Assembly: GCA_021807115.1 (NCBI GenBank)
Contig: JAKAPJ010000001.1
Coordinates: forward strand, 29,830 to 93,829
Origin: Microcaldota archaeon
Lineage (GTDB): Archaea > Micrarchaeota > Micrarchaeia > Micrarchaeales > Micrarchaeaceae
DNA: 64,000 nucleotides
Reading direction: 5' to 3'
Position 1 is the first letter of the stretch; each line of letters starts with the position of its first letter. Positions 24,262 to 32,893 of the stretch are shown one piece after another. The notes beneath the pieces are model-generated. The model did not search any database and was not told where the DNA came from. It saw only the letters and a program-made list of their open reading frames with translations. A program made the translations under genes and the position numbers.

Positions 24262-24913
24262 CTGCAGACTCTATTAGTACCTGCATAGCCTCCTGCACGT
24301 TCTTCACCCTTACCACACTATCCCCATCTCTTATGTACCTGTTGTACGGCATGTCTATAAGGAGTATGAGTTTGCCCTTCGCTATTACCTCCTCTGCGAC
24401 CTTAGGGGAGTCGTCTATGTAAATATCATAGCCCATGTCGGCCTTGCTTTTATCCGGCGGGCACACCTCAAGCGGGTAGGAATCCAGGCCATGCATCTTA
24501 AGCCAGTTCTGCAGGTTTTCCACAGTGCCGCCCGTGGCGCCAGAGCTGTCAGGGCTGCGGGTCGTCACAATGCTTACCTCGTAGTGCCTTGCAAGCTCGC
24601 GCATCTGTGCGCTGTCCCCCGTGAATTTTATGCTTCTGTAATTGTTCTTCCATGCATCAGTGTAAAAATGCATCATTTCCTCATAGTTGGAGTTTATGGA
24701 TTTGAAGTTCCAGTCCCTGTGGTCCGCCGCGGTATAGGTAGTGCCATGCTTTGTATTGTAGCCGGCCAGCATGAGATCCAGCACATTCGCCATGGTGCCA
24801 TCTACGTCCAATGCCACCCTTGGCTGCCCTTTCCTCAACAGCGATCCTAGCTCCTCCACGGAATTGCCTGCCGTAGATGTATCCGGCCGGACAATCAAAG
24901 GTATCTGTATCAC
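24215..24913 (-). CDS. HAD-family 5'(3')-deoxyribonucleotidase-like phosphatase
   Basis: 232 residues. HAD motif I is VALDVDGTMANV (nucleophile Asp, acid/base Asp), motif II SIVTTRSP, motif III a Lys in DKSKADMG and motif IV DIYIDDSPK. Cap residues (HRDWNFKSINS) fit the 5'(3')-nucleotidase C group, which dephosphorylates dUMP/dTMP. It therefore opposes thymidine kinase, with which its 3' end overlaps. The first 30 residues before motif I are variable and ATG 24913 may be slightly early. Confidence 0.78.
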   Translation of the reverse strand: MIQIPLIVRPDTSTAGNSVEELGSLLRKGQPRVALDVDGTMANVLDLMLAGYNTKHGTTYTAADHRDWNFKSINSNYEEMMHFYTDAWKNNYRSIKFTGDSAQMRELARHYEVSIVTTRSPDSSGATGGTVENLQNWLKMHGLDSYPLEVCPPDKSKADMGYDIYIDDSPKVAEEVIAKGKLILLIDMPYNRYIRDGDSVVRVKNVQEAMQVLIESAAKERAVSVAKSVSLS

Positions 24914-25005
24914 AGATATTTAATACTGCCAAATACGTCCAAAAATGCAAAAAACCTTGCGATTATGTCATTTGTGCCCCAGCGCCGATGCCATATCCAA
25001 ACCTA

Positions 25006-25013
25006 TTTATATA
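25006..25013 (+). promoter_or_regulatory. TATA box of the large surface-protein gene
   Basis: TTTATATA lies about 42 nt before ATG 25052 and inside the longer frame that begins at 24965, so it decides the downstream start. Confidence 0.5.
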
Positions 25014-25051
25014 GCCCACAACCAACACTATTCGAGATTGTGGCGCATTTT

Positions 25052-27355
25052 ATGCGCGCGGCTGGTTCCTTGCCACACAACAGACACAAAGCGGCCTCCA
25101 GCGCCGTAATCCGTCCAATCAGGTTCCACACAACATCCCTTTCTAAGGTCAGGCGCGCAGCCAAGGTGCAATCTTCGGTCGAATACCTGATAGTTTACGG
25201 CTGGCTAATAGTGCTGCTGTCATTGGTCTTCACCCTTCTCCTGTACTTTGCAAGCGCGCCTCAGAACGTTGCGCCAAACTCGTGTTCGCTTATCCAGGCC
25301 GCGGCAAAGGTCGCATGCGAGGACATCGTGATATCTGCCAACGCGGTGTCGCACAATACTGTGGCAACCCTGTACCTGTTCAATGCAGAACCGTATGCCG
25401 TTGCGAACGTTATGGCATTAATGGCGATAGGTGGTTCAAATACGACCCCTTCATCGTGCTACCCTGCTCTGGTCCGGCAGGGCGCCCCAATAAACTGTGT
25501 AATACAAGTGCCGGGCAGCTACAAAGATTCACAGTACGTGGCAGGCGCAATATACGTGCGGTTTTCCGCATGCGGCCTGCTCAGGAACTACTCCATATCG
25601 TCACCCACATGCACTAACGCGCCAACTGCAACATCAGTAGGGGCGTTCCAGGCCCATGTGCAAGGTACTCCCGCTCCAACGTCCACAACCGTGGCTTCAA
25701 CAACGGTTCTCACGTCTTCTACCAGCACGTCCATAACCACTACCACAACATCCACAATAAGCCTGGGTCCCCATCAGGGGGTAATAATTTTCGGGGTACA
25801 GGGCGCCCTCACAGGAGTTCCCGCAGGCACGAATATTCTCACGCTCGACGGCACAAACTATGGCTATGGCTCGCTTCCTGTCTACACAGTGGTCACGATT
25901 GGCAATACTGTCACATACTCTTGGAACGGCGTCGTGCTGTTCTCCCCCACCAGTAGGTGGGAATGGTCTTCGACCTCGGGATGCGGTGCAACTGCGCAGT
26001 CCGGCTCTTTTGTCGCACAGTCATCATGCGAGGCAAACGGCGTGTACGGGGAGCAGTACTATCTCACGACAGCCACAAGCCCTGGCTCTGGCGGGTCAGT
26101 AAGCAGCCCAGGCTGGTTCAATGCCAACACCAACAATGTGATACAGGCCTACCCGAACTCCGGTTATGAATTCGCAGGATGGTCCGGATCAGTTGCGCAG
26201 GGGGACACTGGCATCGCATACAGCGGCATGTCCAACCCATATACAATTACGGTGAACGGCAACGGGATAACAGAGACGGCAGACTTCAAAGCGCTTACCC
26301 CAGACATATGGTACGTCGACAATTCATCGGACAAAGTGGTGCCAGTAAATTCATCGTATATGTACATATTCAGCCCTATAAACGTAGGCCCAGGTGCCAC
26401 ACAGATAACCGCATCCACGGACGACAGCACAGTATTCGTAAGCGAGTACGGGGCGTATACTTCCGGCAGTACATTCCCCCTGCCGTCTCCTGGCGTGGCA
26501 GTTATAAGCACGTCCAGCATGTCAGAGATAACCAACATAGGTGGGATAGGGTGGTGCACGGGCACGAACCCTAGGACATGCGACGAGTATGTGCATGGCA
26601 TAGCATATAACCACTGCACAAACGGATGCCTGCCCGCGTACCAAGGCGATCTTGTCGCTACAAACCAGAGCGGCAGCGATGACAGTATCATGAGTTTCAC
26701 TTACCAAAGCCCGTACGGTTACAAGAACAGTCTTGCAATCTGCCCAAGCGGGCAGCTAATCGGCTGCCCGACAAATCCGTACGACCTTGCATTCTCCGAA
26801 GACGGATCCGTAATAGGGGTGACTGACAGGATTTCGCCAGGGCAGGTGAGCTTCATAGCCGCAAGCACCGGCTCTGCGCTCAAGGCGGTGGTCCTGCCCA
26901 ACGGTGCATCGCAGGGTGAAATGCCCAGTGGCATAGCATTCGATGCGTTAGGGTTTGCGTATGTCGCAGTGTGGGAATCAGGCGACCTTGCTGTTATATC
27001 ACCTAGCCCAAGCTACACTGTTACGGAGTACGCGCTCAACAAGGCACCGTCGCCTAACTTCGATACGAACATACATCCGGAAGGTGTTGCGGTCTACGAC
27101 GCCGGGCAGGAGCTGTTCGTTGCTGACACAAAGTCAAACGTTGTGGAGGTGTTCCGCATACCAGGGGGAGTGCCTACATGGCTTGCAAACATATCTGTGC
27201 CAAGCCCACGATACATAGCCATAACCAAGAACGGCTTCGCCTTTGTCACGTCCTCCACGTCTGGCCTTTACAAGATAAGCATAGCATCGCTTAGCGTGGT
27301 ATCAAGCTACCCTGACGCCACAGGCATCCCGGACGGCATAACAGTGCTGCCCTAA
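25052..27355 (+). CDS. Large pilin-like class III signal-peptide surface protein with propeller-type repeats
   Basis: 767 residues from the chosen start. An Arg-rich leader and KVQSSVEYLIVYGWLIVLL helix give a type IV pilin-like signal (cleavage before Gln). A Cys-containing globular part follows, then a Thr/Ser-rich linker of about 45 residues (residues 210-255), a region with an InlB/bacterial-repeat-like segment (PNSGYEFAGWSG, ITETADFKA), and a C-terminal half with NHL-like beta-propeller blades (NPYDLAFSEDGSVIGVTDR, GIAFDALGFAYVAVW, GVAVYDAGQELFVADTKSN). It is likely exposed at the cell surface; the linker may be O-glycosylated. Ligand unknown. Confidence 0.75.
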   Translation: MRAAGSLPHNRHKAASSAVIRPIRFHTTSLSKVRRAAKVQSSVEYLIVYGWLIVLLSLVFTLLLYFASAPQNVAPNSCSLIQAAAKVACEDIVISANAVSHNTVATLYLFNAEPYAVANVMALMAIGGSNTTPSSCYPALVRQGAPINCVIQVPGSYKDSQYVAGAIYVRFSACGLLRNYSISSPTCTNAPTATSVGAFQAHVQGTPAPTSTTVASTTVLTSSTSTSITTTTTSTISLGPHQGVIIFGVQGALTGVPAGTNILTLDGTNYGYGSLPVYTVVTIGNTVTYSWNGVVLFSPTSRWEWSSTSGCGATAQSGSFVAQSSCEANGVYGEQYYLTTATSPGSGGSVSSPGWFNANTNNVIQAYPNSGYEFAGWSGSVAQGDTGIAYSGMSNPYTITVNGNGITETADFKALTPDIWYVDNSSDKVVPVNSSYMYIFSPINVGPGATQITASTDDSTVFVSEYGAYTSGSTFPLPSPGVAVISTSSMSEITNIGGIGWCTGTNPRTCDEYVHGIAYNHCTNGCLPAYQGDLVATNQSGSDDSIMSFTYQSPYGYKNSLAICPSGQLIGCPTNPYDLAFSEDGSVIGVTDRISPGQVSFIAASTGSALKAVVLPNGASQGEMPSGIAFDALGFAYVAVWESGDLAVISPSPSYTVTEYALNKAPSPNFDTNIHPEGVAVYDAGQELFVADTKSNVVEVFRIPGGVPTWLANISVPSPRYIAITKNGFAFVTSSTSGLYKISIASLSVVSSYPDATGIPDGITVLP

Positions 27356-27364
27356 TCTTACTCC

Positions 27365-27721
27365 TTATCCCCTCAGCAGCCCCATGAGATGGTCTCCAAT
27401 CCTCTTTGCGCCGTCGCTTATCCTCTCCCCTAGGGTCCTGTTGGCTTCGTACTGGCGTCTCTCAGCATCCGACTGATTTCTTATTTCCTCAGCTCTATCT
27501 GTCTCCCCTACCCGTTCAAGCTGGTATGCGGCGACGCTAAGCAGCGTGGCCCTCCGTTTGTGGCTTGCCTCGTCCGGCACAATGCTGATGTAGGCATCAG
27601 CCAGGCTCCTCTTCAGCAGTATAAGCCTTTTTTCGTCCCTGAGCTGCGGATACATGTCCTCAGCTATCCTCACCTCCGTGATCAGCCGGCTCATCTCCAT
27701 GTATTTTTCGGCCTTGTCCAT
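27365..27721 (-). CDS. Hypothetical helical protein
   Basis: 118 residues, nearly all helical and charged (DKAEKYMEMSRLITEVRIAE, KRSLADAYISIVPDEA, RRQYEANRTLGERISDG). It ends in an amphipathic GAKRIGDHLMGLLRG helix. No family recognised. ATG 27721 was preferred over GTG 27730; an ATTTATATAT box at 27761-27770 sits about 40 nt upstream. It is convergent with the surface-protein gene, only 9 nt away, and divergent from polX. Confidence 0.55.
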   Translation of the reverse strand: MDKAEKYMEMSRLITEVRIAEDMYPQLRDEKRLILLKRSLADAYISIVPDEASHKRRATLLSVAAYQLERVGETDRAEEIRNQSDAERRQYEANRTLGERISDGAKRIGDHLMGLLRG

Positions 27722-27760
27722 GCGTTTCACCCCTGTTAGACTCCTTGGCGGCTAGACAAT

Positions 27761-27770
27761 ATTTATATAT
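27761..27770 (-). promoter_or_regulatory. TATA box of the helical hypothetical gene
   Basis: ATTTATATAT, read as ATATATAAAT on the minus strand, lies 40-50 nt before the ATG at 27721. Confidence 0.45.
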
Positions 27771-27918
27771 TTCAAAAAGTTGCAAATTCGTCAAAATTCC
27801 GATTTTTTATAGCGGCCCGGACTGTGCACCGCCACCCCATCCCTTCCGTATGCCATGCAAACGATAAAAAGGCTAGTTGCCAATATGTCACTGTGCCACT
27901 GCCTATGGTGTCCCTACG

Positions 27919-29649
27919 TTGAACAAGAACATAGCAGACCTGCTTAGCGAGATAGCCGCATATCTGGAGCTCGAGGACTTCCCTACTGCCCGGTTTGAGA
28001 TCAGAGCGTACCAGAAGGCGGCAATGACAATAGGCACACTGCAGGAGCCTATAGAAGACATATACAGGAAGGGCGGAGTCGGGTCCCTGATGGCGCTGCC
28101 CGGAGTCGGGAAGTCCATAGCCTCGCTGATAGAGGAATACATCAAGACTGGCAGGTCGAAAAAATACGATACGCTAAGGAAGAAGTACCCTATCGACATG
28201 GCCGGGCTCACTTCAATCCAGGGGGTCGGTGCAAAGAAGGCACTTACGCTCTACAAAAAACTAGGGATTACAGATGTGGAAGGCCTCAAGAAGGCGCTGG
28301 CGCAGCACAAGATCGCGGAGCTCGACGGGTTCGGCGAGAAGAGCGAGGAAATAATAACAAAGGGGCTGCAGATAACCGAGTCCAGCAAGGGCAGGATGCT
28401 GCTTGGGGAGGCATTGCCTGTAGCCGAGGCCATGATAGCGAAGCTGAAGGGCAGCGGCCTTGTGGAACGCGCACTGGTTGCGGGCTCAGCAAGGAGGATG
28501 CGCGAGACTGTTGGCGATCTGGACATACTGGCCATATCCGCGCGTAACGAGAAGGTCATGGACTTCTTCATTGGGATGGAGGAAGTGTCCAGCGTGGTAC
28601 AGAAGGGCCCTACTAAGTCCACCGTTATGCTTAAGATCGGGATAAGCTGCGATCTCAGGGTGCTGGAACCTGCAAGCTTCGGCGCAGCCGTGCAATACTT
28701 CACAGGCAGCAGGGACCATAACATACAGGTCAGGACCATAGCCGTTAACAAGAGGTACAAACTCAACGAATATGGCCTGTTCGACAGGCGCGGCAGGAAC
28801 ATAGCCGGCCCCGAGGAGGAAGGCATATACGAGAAGCTGGGAATGCAGTGGATGCCTCCCGAGATGAGAGAGGCGCGCGGCGAGGTGAAGCTCGCGCAGG
28901 AGCACAAGATCCCGCGCCTCGTAGCGTCGGATGACATAGCAGGTGACATGCACACGCACACCAAGGAGACCGACGGCTCGAGCAGCCTCGAGGAGATGGT
29001 GGATGCGGCAATGAAGGCGGGCTACAAGTATATGGCCATAACAAACCACACCAAGAGTCTCTACATAGCAAAAGGGATGGACGACAGGCAGTTCGCAGAG
29101 TTCTTCAAGAGGGTGGACCGGCTACAGGACTCGCTTGACAGTGGATTCACCATATTCAAGGGTGTGGAATTGGACATACTCAAGGACGGCTCCTTGGACC
29201 TCAAGGCTGAGACACTTAGAGGCATGGACGTGGTCGTCGCCGCTGTGCATCAGAATACTGGTATGTCAGAGGAGCAGATGACTAGGAGGGTGGAACGTGC
29301 GCTCGATTCTGGCCTGGTGAGCGTGCTTGCGCATCCCACTGGAAGGCTGATAGGCGAAAGAGAGCCGTACAAGGTCGATCTCGAGAAGGTGTTCGAGTGC
29401 GCGGAGCGCAATGGGGTGGCCCTTGAGATAAACGCATTCCCGAACAGGACAGACCTGAACGACACGAACATAATGCTTGCATCCAAGTACAAGGTAATGT
29501 TCAGCATTGGTACCGATTCCCACAGTGTGCAGCACCTCAGGTTCATGCGCTATGGCGTGGGCACGGCTAGGCGCGGATGGCTGGGCCCCGAAAGGGTGGT
29601 CAACACAATGACTGCGAAAAGGCTACTTGGCGTGCTCAAGGTAGGCTAA
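27919..29649 (+). CDS. polX: Family X DNA polymerase with PHP domain (PolX)
   Basis: About 576 residues. Order: helix-hairpin-helix lyase-like domain (YQKAAMTIG, LPGVGKSIA, IQGVGAKKA), polymerase palm with GSARRMRETVGDLDIL holding the metal Asp pair and CDLRVL the third, a thumb with TGSRDHNIQVR, then a C-terminal PHP phosphoesterase (DMHTHTKETDG, ITNHTKSLYIAKGMD, AHPTGRLIG, GTDSHS). Known PolX-PHP enzymes fill small gaps and trim 3' ends in base excision repair. The TTG at 27919 gives the family-like N-terminus; an earlier TTG at 27877 would sit at the probable transcription start. Confidence 0.93.
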   Translation: MNKNIADLLSEIAAYLELEDFPTARFEIRAYQKAAMTIGTLQEPIEDIYRKGGVGSLMALPGVGKSIASLIEEYIKTGRSKKYDTLRKKYPIDMAGLTSIQGVGAKKALTLYKKLGITDVEGLKKALAQHKIAELDGFGEKSEEIITKGLQITESSKGRMLLGEALPVAEAMIAKLKGSGLVERALVAGSARRMRETVGDLDILAISARNEKVMDFFIGMEEVSSVVQKGPTKSTVMLKIGISCDLRVLEPASFGAAVQYFTGSRDHNIQVRTIAVNKRYKLNEYGLFDRRGRNIAGPEEEGIYEKLGMQWMPPEMREARGEVKLAQEHKIPRLVASDDIAGDMHTHTKETDGSSSLEEMVDAAMKAGYKYMAITNHTKSLYIAKGMDDRQFAEFFKRVDRLQDSLDSGFTIFKGVELDILKDGSLDLKAETLRGMDVVVAAVHQNTGMSEEQMTRRVERALDSGLVSVLAHPTGRLIGEREPYKVDLEKVFECAERNGVALEINAFPNRTDLNDTNIMLASKYKVMFSIGTDSHSVQHLRFMRYGVGTARRGWLGPERVVNTMTAKRLLGVLKVG

Positions 29650-29766
29650 AGTCGCAGTACGCCTGTACCATTGCTTTCTGTACACAGCATCATGCCTTTA
29701 TAACCCCAAACCATTCTCTTTGCAAAAGCAATGCTGTGCACATACCGCCAATGTAATTCCCGCAGG

Positions 29767-30195
29767 TCATTGGCTTACTGCCCTCTTAACCAGTGCCTTT
29801 ATTCTGGTCTCTTCAGCGGCTGTAAGCATCTTCAGCGCGTATGTTACTGGCCACATCATCCCTTCATCGAGTTTCGCTTTGTCGCTGAAGCCCAACGTCA
29901 TGTATCTGACCTTGAACTTGCTTGCAGGCTGGAAGAAACAAACTACGTCTTCGCCTTTTGTATATGCCGGCATGCCGTACCATGTCCTCATCCCTAGCTC
30001 CGGCGCGCCTGCCCTGATTATTGCATGTAGCTTACTTGCCATTGATTTGTCAGGCTCAGGCATCTCTGCTATCTTGGCAAGTATCGCCCCCTCCCCATCG
30101 GTCCCGCCGGCCTTTCTTTCCTTAATCGTGTCTTTCATTGCCGCTATCTCCTCCTTGGTCAGTCCCTTCACATTTGTTTTCATGGATTCCACCAC
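29767..30195 (-). CDS. DUF1801-type protein
   Basis: 142 residues with the family's core: a helical start (LTKEEIAAMKDTIKERKAGG), then LHAIIRAGAPELGMRTWYGMPAY and VVCFFQPASKFKVRYMTLGF. DUF1801 proteins have a YdhG-like fold; some are proposed iron or small-ligand chaperones, but function is unsettled. It is the third gene of an ArsR-SRPBCC-DUF1801 operon: its GTG start shares a base with the previous stop (TAGTG). Such sets are common in bacteria, so transfer is plausible. Start ATG 30183 is possible. Confidence 0.8.
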   Translation of the reverse strand: MVESMKTNVKGLTKEEIAAMKDTIKERKAGGTDGEGAILAKIAEMPEPDKSMASKLHAIIRAGAPELGMRTWYGMPAYTKGEDVVCFFQPASKFKVRYMTLGFSDKAKLDEGMMWPVTYALKMLTAAEETRIKALVKRAVSQ

Positions 30196-30683
30196 TATCC
30201 TTTAATTGTCTGCAGAAACTCGCCCAGCTTGTCGGTCTGTTGGTTGAAGCCCATCTCCATTCCGCGCAGCGCGTTCCTGGCCATCTCATCTCCCCTCGAG
30301 TTCGTTACGATTATATGCAGCTTCATCCTGGTCTTGGCGCCGAGTGCCTCAAATTCCACCGTAACCCGCTGCTCTATGAACATCTTCTTCACGTCATCCA
30401 GGGCCCCCGATGTGTAGACTAGCCTGCTCATCGGAGTGACCTCCTTGAAGGTCCCTCCCATGGGCCATTTCTGCCCTGCCATGGGCCCAAGCTCCGTACC
30501 TGCTTGCATGACTATGTTTATCTTCCCGCCTGGTCTCGCGTCCCATTCACATGTTGGGTTGGTGACACCCCTCGGCCCCCACCACATCTTTATCATGGAC
30601 TGGTCTGTCCATGCCCTCCACACCGATTCTATGGGCGCATCGAACATGCGCGTTATCTTAAGTTCCTTTACTGGTTCGTCCAT
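30195..30683 (-). CDS. SRPBCC/AHSA1-type START-like protein
   Basis: 162 residues. KITRMFDAPIESVWRAWTD opens the helix-grip fold, then KMWWGPRGVTNPTCEWDARP, KEVTPMSRLVYTS and a C-terminal helix with GFNQQTDKLGEFL. AHSA1-type SRPBCC proteins bind hydrophobic ligands in a deep cavity. It begins 8 nt after the ArsR gene and its stop overlaps the DUF1801 start. ArsR-SRPBCC pairs are frequent in bacteria, where the regulator controls the SRPBCC gene. Confidence 0.87.
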   Translation of the reverse strand: MDEPVKELKITRMFDAPIESVWRAWTDQSMIKMWWGPRGVTNPTCEWDARPGGKINIVMQAGTELGPMAGQKWPMGGTFKEVTPMSRLVYTSGALDDVKKMFIEQRVTVEFEALGAKTRMKLHIIVTNSRGDEMARNALRGMEMGFNQQTDKLGEFLQTIKG

Positions 30684-30691
30684 TCTTTCAC

Positions 30692-31009
30692 CTATTTAGC
30701 GTTTTTCCTCTCAGATTCAAGCACTCGGTCAAGCCTGTCAAAGCGTACCTCCCACACATTCGCTGTCCTCCTTGCCCATTCCTCTATCTCCGTGATTGCT
30801 TTAGGGTTCAGTCTGTATATGCGCTGCTGCCCGCACTTCTCCACCCTGACAAGCTTTGCAAGCCTGAGCACCTGCAGGTGTTGCGATATGGCAGGGTGGC
30901 TAACGTTGAACCTGTCATATATCTCGGTTGCGGGCATCGCGCCGCTACGTGCAAGGAGCTCCACTATGCTCCTCCTCTTCGGATCCGCAAGCGCCGAGAA
31001 TGCATCCAT
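30692..31009 (-). CDS. ArsR-family winged-helix repressor
   Basis: 105 residues: MDAFSALADPKRRSIVELLA, ATEIYDRFNVSHPAISQHLQ as the recognition helix-turn-helix, then the wing VRVEKCGQQRIYRLN. No CVC metal-binding pair is present in the recognition helix; the single Cys in the wing is not a metal site by itself. It likely senses another signal and represses its own operon. ATG 31009 lies about 25 nt from the TATA-like TTAATTAAAG in the operator region. Confidence 0.88.
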   Translation of the reverse strand: MDAFSALADPKRRSIVELLARSGAMPATEIYDRFNVSHPAISQHLQVLRLAKLVRVEKCGQQRIYRLNPKAITEIEEWARRTANVWEVRFDRLDRVLESERKNAK

Positions 31010-31019
31010 ATCAGTAATA

Positions 31020-31054
31020 ATTAAGTTATACTTTAATTAAGCTTTCACTTTAAT
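31020..31054. promoter_or_regulatory. Candidate ArsR operator and promoter
   Basis: The stretch holds an imperfect inverted repeat ATTAAGT-TAT-ACTTTAAT (31020-31037) and a second ACTTTAAT at 31047-31054, 17 nt from the first. On the minus strand the repeats overlap the TATA region of arsR, the place a repressor would block. Sequence symmetry is observed; binding is inference. Confidence 0.45.
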
Positions 31055-31084
31055 ATGCGTAGCCGGGTAAAATCGCCAGCTGCA

Positions 31085-31096
31085 GTCCAGCTGGAC
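31085..31096. promoter_or_regulatory. 12-nt perfect palindrome upstream of the ClC gene
   Basis: GTCCAGCTGGAC is fully self-complementary and stands directly before the AT-rich promoter (31101-31126) of the ClC gene. It could be an operator half-site pair. Confidence 0.3.
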
Positions 31097-31100
31097 GTGC

Positions 31101-31126
31101 TATTTATTATTTATTCTTTATATAGG
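31101..31126 (+). promoter_or_regulatory. AT-rich promoter of the ClC gene
   Basis: TATTTATTATTTATTC followed by TTTATATAGG contains one or two TATA-like boxes. The first is about 34 nt from ATG 31139 and fits a short leader. Its place within the upstream frame extension to 31055 argues for the later start. Confidence 0.5.
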
Positions 31127-31138
31127 AATGATAGTTCA

Positions 31139-32575
31139 ATGGCATTCTCAATAGGGAAGCTTGGATACACAAGAAGGATGTCACTCCTTGGCCTGATAAC
31201 AGGAATAATGTCGGGCTTCGCCGCATTGGTTGTCTACTACTCCCTCGGGCTCACACAGCAGCTTTTCATGGGCGACCTGCTGGGCTACAATGTACCCGCC
31301 GCATTCGGTGAGGGTGGTACTACATCATTCATATTCCATGTCTCCAAATATTACCTGATACCAGTATCAATAGTGCTGGGCGCGCTAGTGGCTGGCATTA
31401 TCGTCTACAAGTTTGCCCCCGAAACGGAGGGCCACGGCACCGACGCAGTTATAAGCGCCTTCCACAACCGTCAGGGTTTCTTCCGCAAGCGTGTATGGGT
31501 TGTGAAGCTGGTTGCATCCGCGCTTACCATAGGCAGTGGCGGATCTGCCGGAAGGGAGGGTCCCGCCGCGCAGGTGTCGGCAGGCATAATGTCAGTCGTA
31601 TCGCGGAACCTCAAGATAAGCAACGACGAGAAGCGCCTGCTAGGGACCGTAGCACTCGGTTCAGCAATAGGTGCGATATTCCGCTCTCCGTTCGCAGGAG
31701 CGCTAATGTCCGCAGAGATTCTGTACAGGCATGACATGGAGGTAGATGCAATATTCCCATCCCTAATAGCCAGTGCCGTCGCGTTCGTTATATTTGGTGC
31801 AGTTGCGGGCTATTCCCCAATATTTGGGATGCTTAGCTACACATTCAGCCCCCAAGATATGTTAACCTTCGCGCTGCTTGGTGTCGTCTGCGGAGTGATG
31901 GCCAAGGTCTATGTACGGGTTTTCTACAAGATACATGATTTGATGGAGTCCGTACGCATCAAAAAGATGTTCAAGCCTGCACTGGGTGCAGTCTTCACTG
32001 CAGCGATAGCACTTGCGTTTCCCGAGATAATGGGTGTAGGTTACGGGTGGGCGCAGTTCATGATCAGCGGCAACCTCAACGCATTCAACACATACGGCAT
32101 ACCTCTCGTACTATTCTTTTTCATACTTGCGCTCGCAAAGATCGCCGCAACGGCAACTACGGTGGGCTCGGGCGGCAGCGGCGGCGTGTTCGCCCCTGGA
32201 ATGTTCATAGGTGCCTGCGTCGGGATATTCGTAGCGCTGCTTCTGAATGCACTGATACCGGGCAGTGTGCCCCCGCCGTACCTGGGCGCATTCGCCATAG
32301 TCGGAATGCTCTCGTTCTTCGGTGCGGCAAGCAAGGTGCCTGTGTCAGTTTCGCTCATGGTCACTGAAATGACCGGAAGCCTCACTCTTCTTCCTGGTGC
32401 GATGTTCGGGATAGCCGCCGCGTATCTCGCGAGCGGCGAATCTACAATATACGGCTCGCAGGTGGACACCCGCAAGGACTCCCCCGCGCACATAGGCGAC
32501 TACTTCAACCGCGAACTCAGACACAAGAAGATACGGAAGAGCCTGCTAATCAATATAGATCGGACACATACATAG
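31139..32575 (+). CDS. ClC-type chloride channel/antiporter core
   Basis: 478 residues with the ClC signature loops: GSGGSAGREGP (with the gating Glu), GSAIGAIFRSPFAGAL, and GSGGSGGVFAPGMFIGA, spread over about 16 hydrophobic segments. ClC proteins are dimers conducting chloride or exchanging it with protons. The frame ends in SLLINIDRTHT just where a regulatory CBS pair is expected; the CBS sequence continues in the next frame. Thus the gene looks truncated by a one-base change. Divergent from arsR. Confidence 0.9.
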   Translation: MAFSIGKLGYTRRMSLLGLITGIMSGFAALVVYYSLGLTQQLFMGDLLGYNVPAAFGEGGTTSFIFHVSKYYLIPVSIVLGALVAGIIVYKFAPETEGHGTDAVISAFHNRQGFFRKRVWVVKLVASALTIGSGGSAGREGPAAQVSAGIMSVVSRNLKISNDEKRLLGTVALGSAIGAIFRSPFAGALMSAEILYRHDMEVDAIFPSLIASAVAFVIFGAVAGYSPIFGMLSYTFSPQDMLTFALLGVVCGVMAKVYVRVFYKIHDLMESVRIKKMFKPALGAVFTAAIALAFPEIMGVGYGWAQFMISGNLNAFNTYGIPLVLFFFILALAKIAATATTVGSGGSGGVFAPGMFIGACVGIFVALLLNALIPGSVPPPYLGAFAIVGMLSFFGAASKVPVSVSLMVTEMTGSLTLLPGAMFGIAAAYLASGESTIYGSQVDTRKDSPAHIGDYFNRELRHKKIRKSLLINIDRTHT

Positions 32576-32883
32576 GCGCAAAGGCACTAATGGAAAAATA
32601 CGGGGTCGCCTCGTTGCCCATTATTGATGGCAACAAGCGCCTCATCGGTGGCATTTACCTCCTAGAAGAGGCGGCCACCGAGCCTCGGGCAAAGGTGGTC
32701 TCCTACGCAAGGAAAATCGCATCTGTTGACATAAACGCAACAACTGACGCCGCCCTCGAGGCAATGAGACGCAACAAAGCCGTGTGGTGCGCCGTGCTAG
32801 AACACGGCAAGTATCTCGGTGTCTTAAAATTCTCCGATGCGATTGCCGAATTTCATGCGTTCGATAGGAGGAGATACGTCTAA
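32554..32883 (+). pseudogene. CBS domain remnant of the ClC gene, out of frame by one base
   Basis: From 32560 the frame reads SDTYIGAKALMEKYGVASLP, a typical CBS start, then IIDGNKRLIGGIYLL and a second CBS part DINATTDAALEAMRRNK with VLKFSDAIAEFH. The ClC stop at 32573 lies inside this segment in the other phase. One missing base near 32555-32562 would fuse both into a ClC-CBS protein. It could alternatively be translated separately from ATG 32590 (97 residues). CBS pairs bind nucleotides and regulate ClC gating. Confidence 0.7.
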
Positions 32884-32893
32884 CTGCAATATA

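Noticed and set aside
28251-28964. 237-residue frame antisense to PolX
   Set aside because: Ser/Pro-rich shadow within the well-supported PolX gene.
32555-32590. Programmed frameshift between ClC and CBS
   Set aside because: No slippery heptamer or downstream structure was apparent; mutation or sequencing error fits better.
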